A stretch of DNA of 64,000 nt from Stratiolaelaps scimitus (taxonomy: Eukaryota > Arthropoda > Arachnida > Mesostigmata > Laelapidae). Under the pieces are notes generated by a model. It searched no databases and was not told the origin of the DNA. It saw nothing but the letters and a program-made list of their open reading frames with translations. The DNA is taken from assembly GCA_019614645.1 (NCBI GenBank), contig JABWDB010000001.1, positions 30,993,501 through 31,057,500 on the forward strand. Direction: 5' to 3'. Of the stretch, positions 63,403-64,000 are shown piece after piece. The position numbers and the translations under genes are program-made. How positions within the stretch are numbered: position 1 is the first letter of the stretch; every line of letters starts with the position of its first letter.

Positions 63403-64000
63403 CGCAGCAAAGGGCGACACGCCCCGTGTATGGTCTCTGTGAACGGAACACATTTTGATTATTATTATTGTTATGACCATCCGGAAGCAGTATTCGCAAT
63501 ATAGCCCCATTCGTTTGATATGCTACCCATTATTACTATTTAGAATCGCCGAACACGCAAACAGGAAAATGTCAAACATCTCGATCATAATAACGACCAA
63601 GAACTTTAGCTGCCATCGTCATATTCAATGGCGCGAAAAAACCTGTACTAGAAATAAGATTGTATATATCGAATATATATTTGCAATTTTGCTTAACGAA
63701 TTCTAGCGCCAATAAATGATTCCTCAGTCGATCAAGGAGTACGATTCATCACGCTCGGCGCGTCGCAAAACGGGCCCCAATATCTGTCGAATCAACGTGT
63801 TAGCTAGAGTGGAGAGTGAGGTTTCACACATGAAACCTTCGATGTTCATCGCGCGTATGTATTATATAGGTCTTGTCATGGCGTGTCTTTGCAATTATTA
63901 CACGTTGACGAATATTACAATATTTTACTTCTCTAAACGCCCCTTACGAAAGCTAGTGAGAGATTTTGCCTGAGACAGATGGCCATTGGCCCAACGGAAA

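Larger units (their letters stand above)
47315..64000 (+). other. Inferred part of the following frequenin intron
   Basis: The next frequenin exon should begin with G, then codons for His/Tyr-Lys-Gly-Phe and soon Lys-Asp-Cys-Pro. No such sequence was found on the + strand to the right edge, nor were EF-hand loop motifs (Asp-x-Asn-x-Asp-Gly) in frame. The intron is therefore inferred to exceed 16.6 kb. It contains a GC-rich island, a thioesterase pseudogene, a hairpin and the longest (AT)n run. Confidence 0.5.

Overview
This window reads as animal nuclear DNA, most probably from an arthropod. I would guess a chelicerate such as a mite, but that is weak. The signs are long (AT)n, (GA)n, (CT)n, (CAG)n and (GCC)n microsatellites, canonical GT-AG splice signals, no operon-like gene packing and no long credible reading frame. 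The long open frames that exist lie in GC-rich, triplet-rich stretches where several frames on both strands are open together, so they are composition effects rather than genes.

Only one piece of real coding sequence can be named. It is a 25-nt internal exon at 47290-47314 (+) that completes the peptide F-T-E-K-E-V-R-Q-W. This is the signature just after the N-terminus of frequenin / neuronal calcium sensor 1 (NCS-1). It has an excellent branch site, polypyrimidine tract and acceptor, and a GTGAGT donor. The preceding exon (Met-Gly-Lys... through Thr-Tyr) was looked for upstream, and the following exon (the Lys-Gly-Phe...Asp-Cys-Pro part) downstream; neither was found. The simplest reading is that 1-47289 is part of the first coding intron and 47315-64000 part of the next intron of one very long frequenin gene on the + strand.

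Within these inferred introns lie: (i) a decayed, frameshifted copy of an ACOT13-like hotdog acyl-CoA thioesterase on the - strand (58144-58640); (ii) a tRNA-derived SINE (28619-28777, +) and a more degenerate tRNA-like element (58770-58832, -); (iii) three imperfect hairpins of pre-microRNA or long-hairpin shape (16325-16389, 34296-34398, 55797-55865) plus shorter palindromes; (iv) several GC/CpG-rich islands (1-720, 11640-13320, 15050-15780, 23100-24250, 38480-40480, 48780-49880, 62150-63250) that could be alternative promoters, 5' UTR exons or nested gene starts; (v) more than twenty microsatellites.

The strongest candidates for something undescribed are the structured hairpins. I cannot test conservation or expression from sequence alone, and hairpins of this quality also occur by chance in large genomes. 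Most of the window shows nothing I can support beyond simple repeats.
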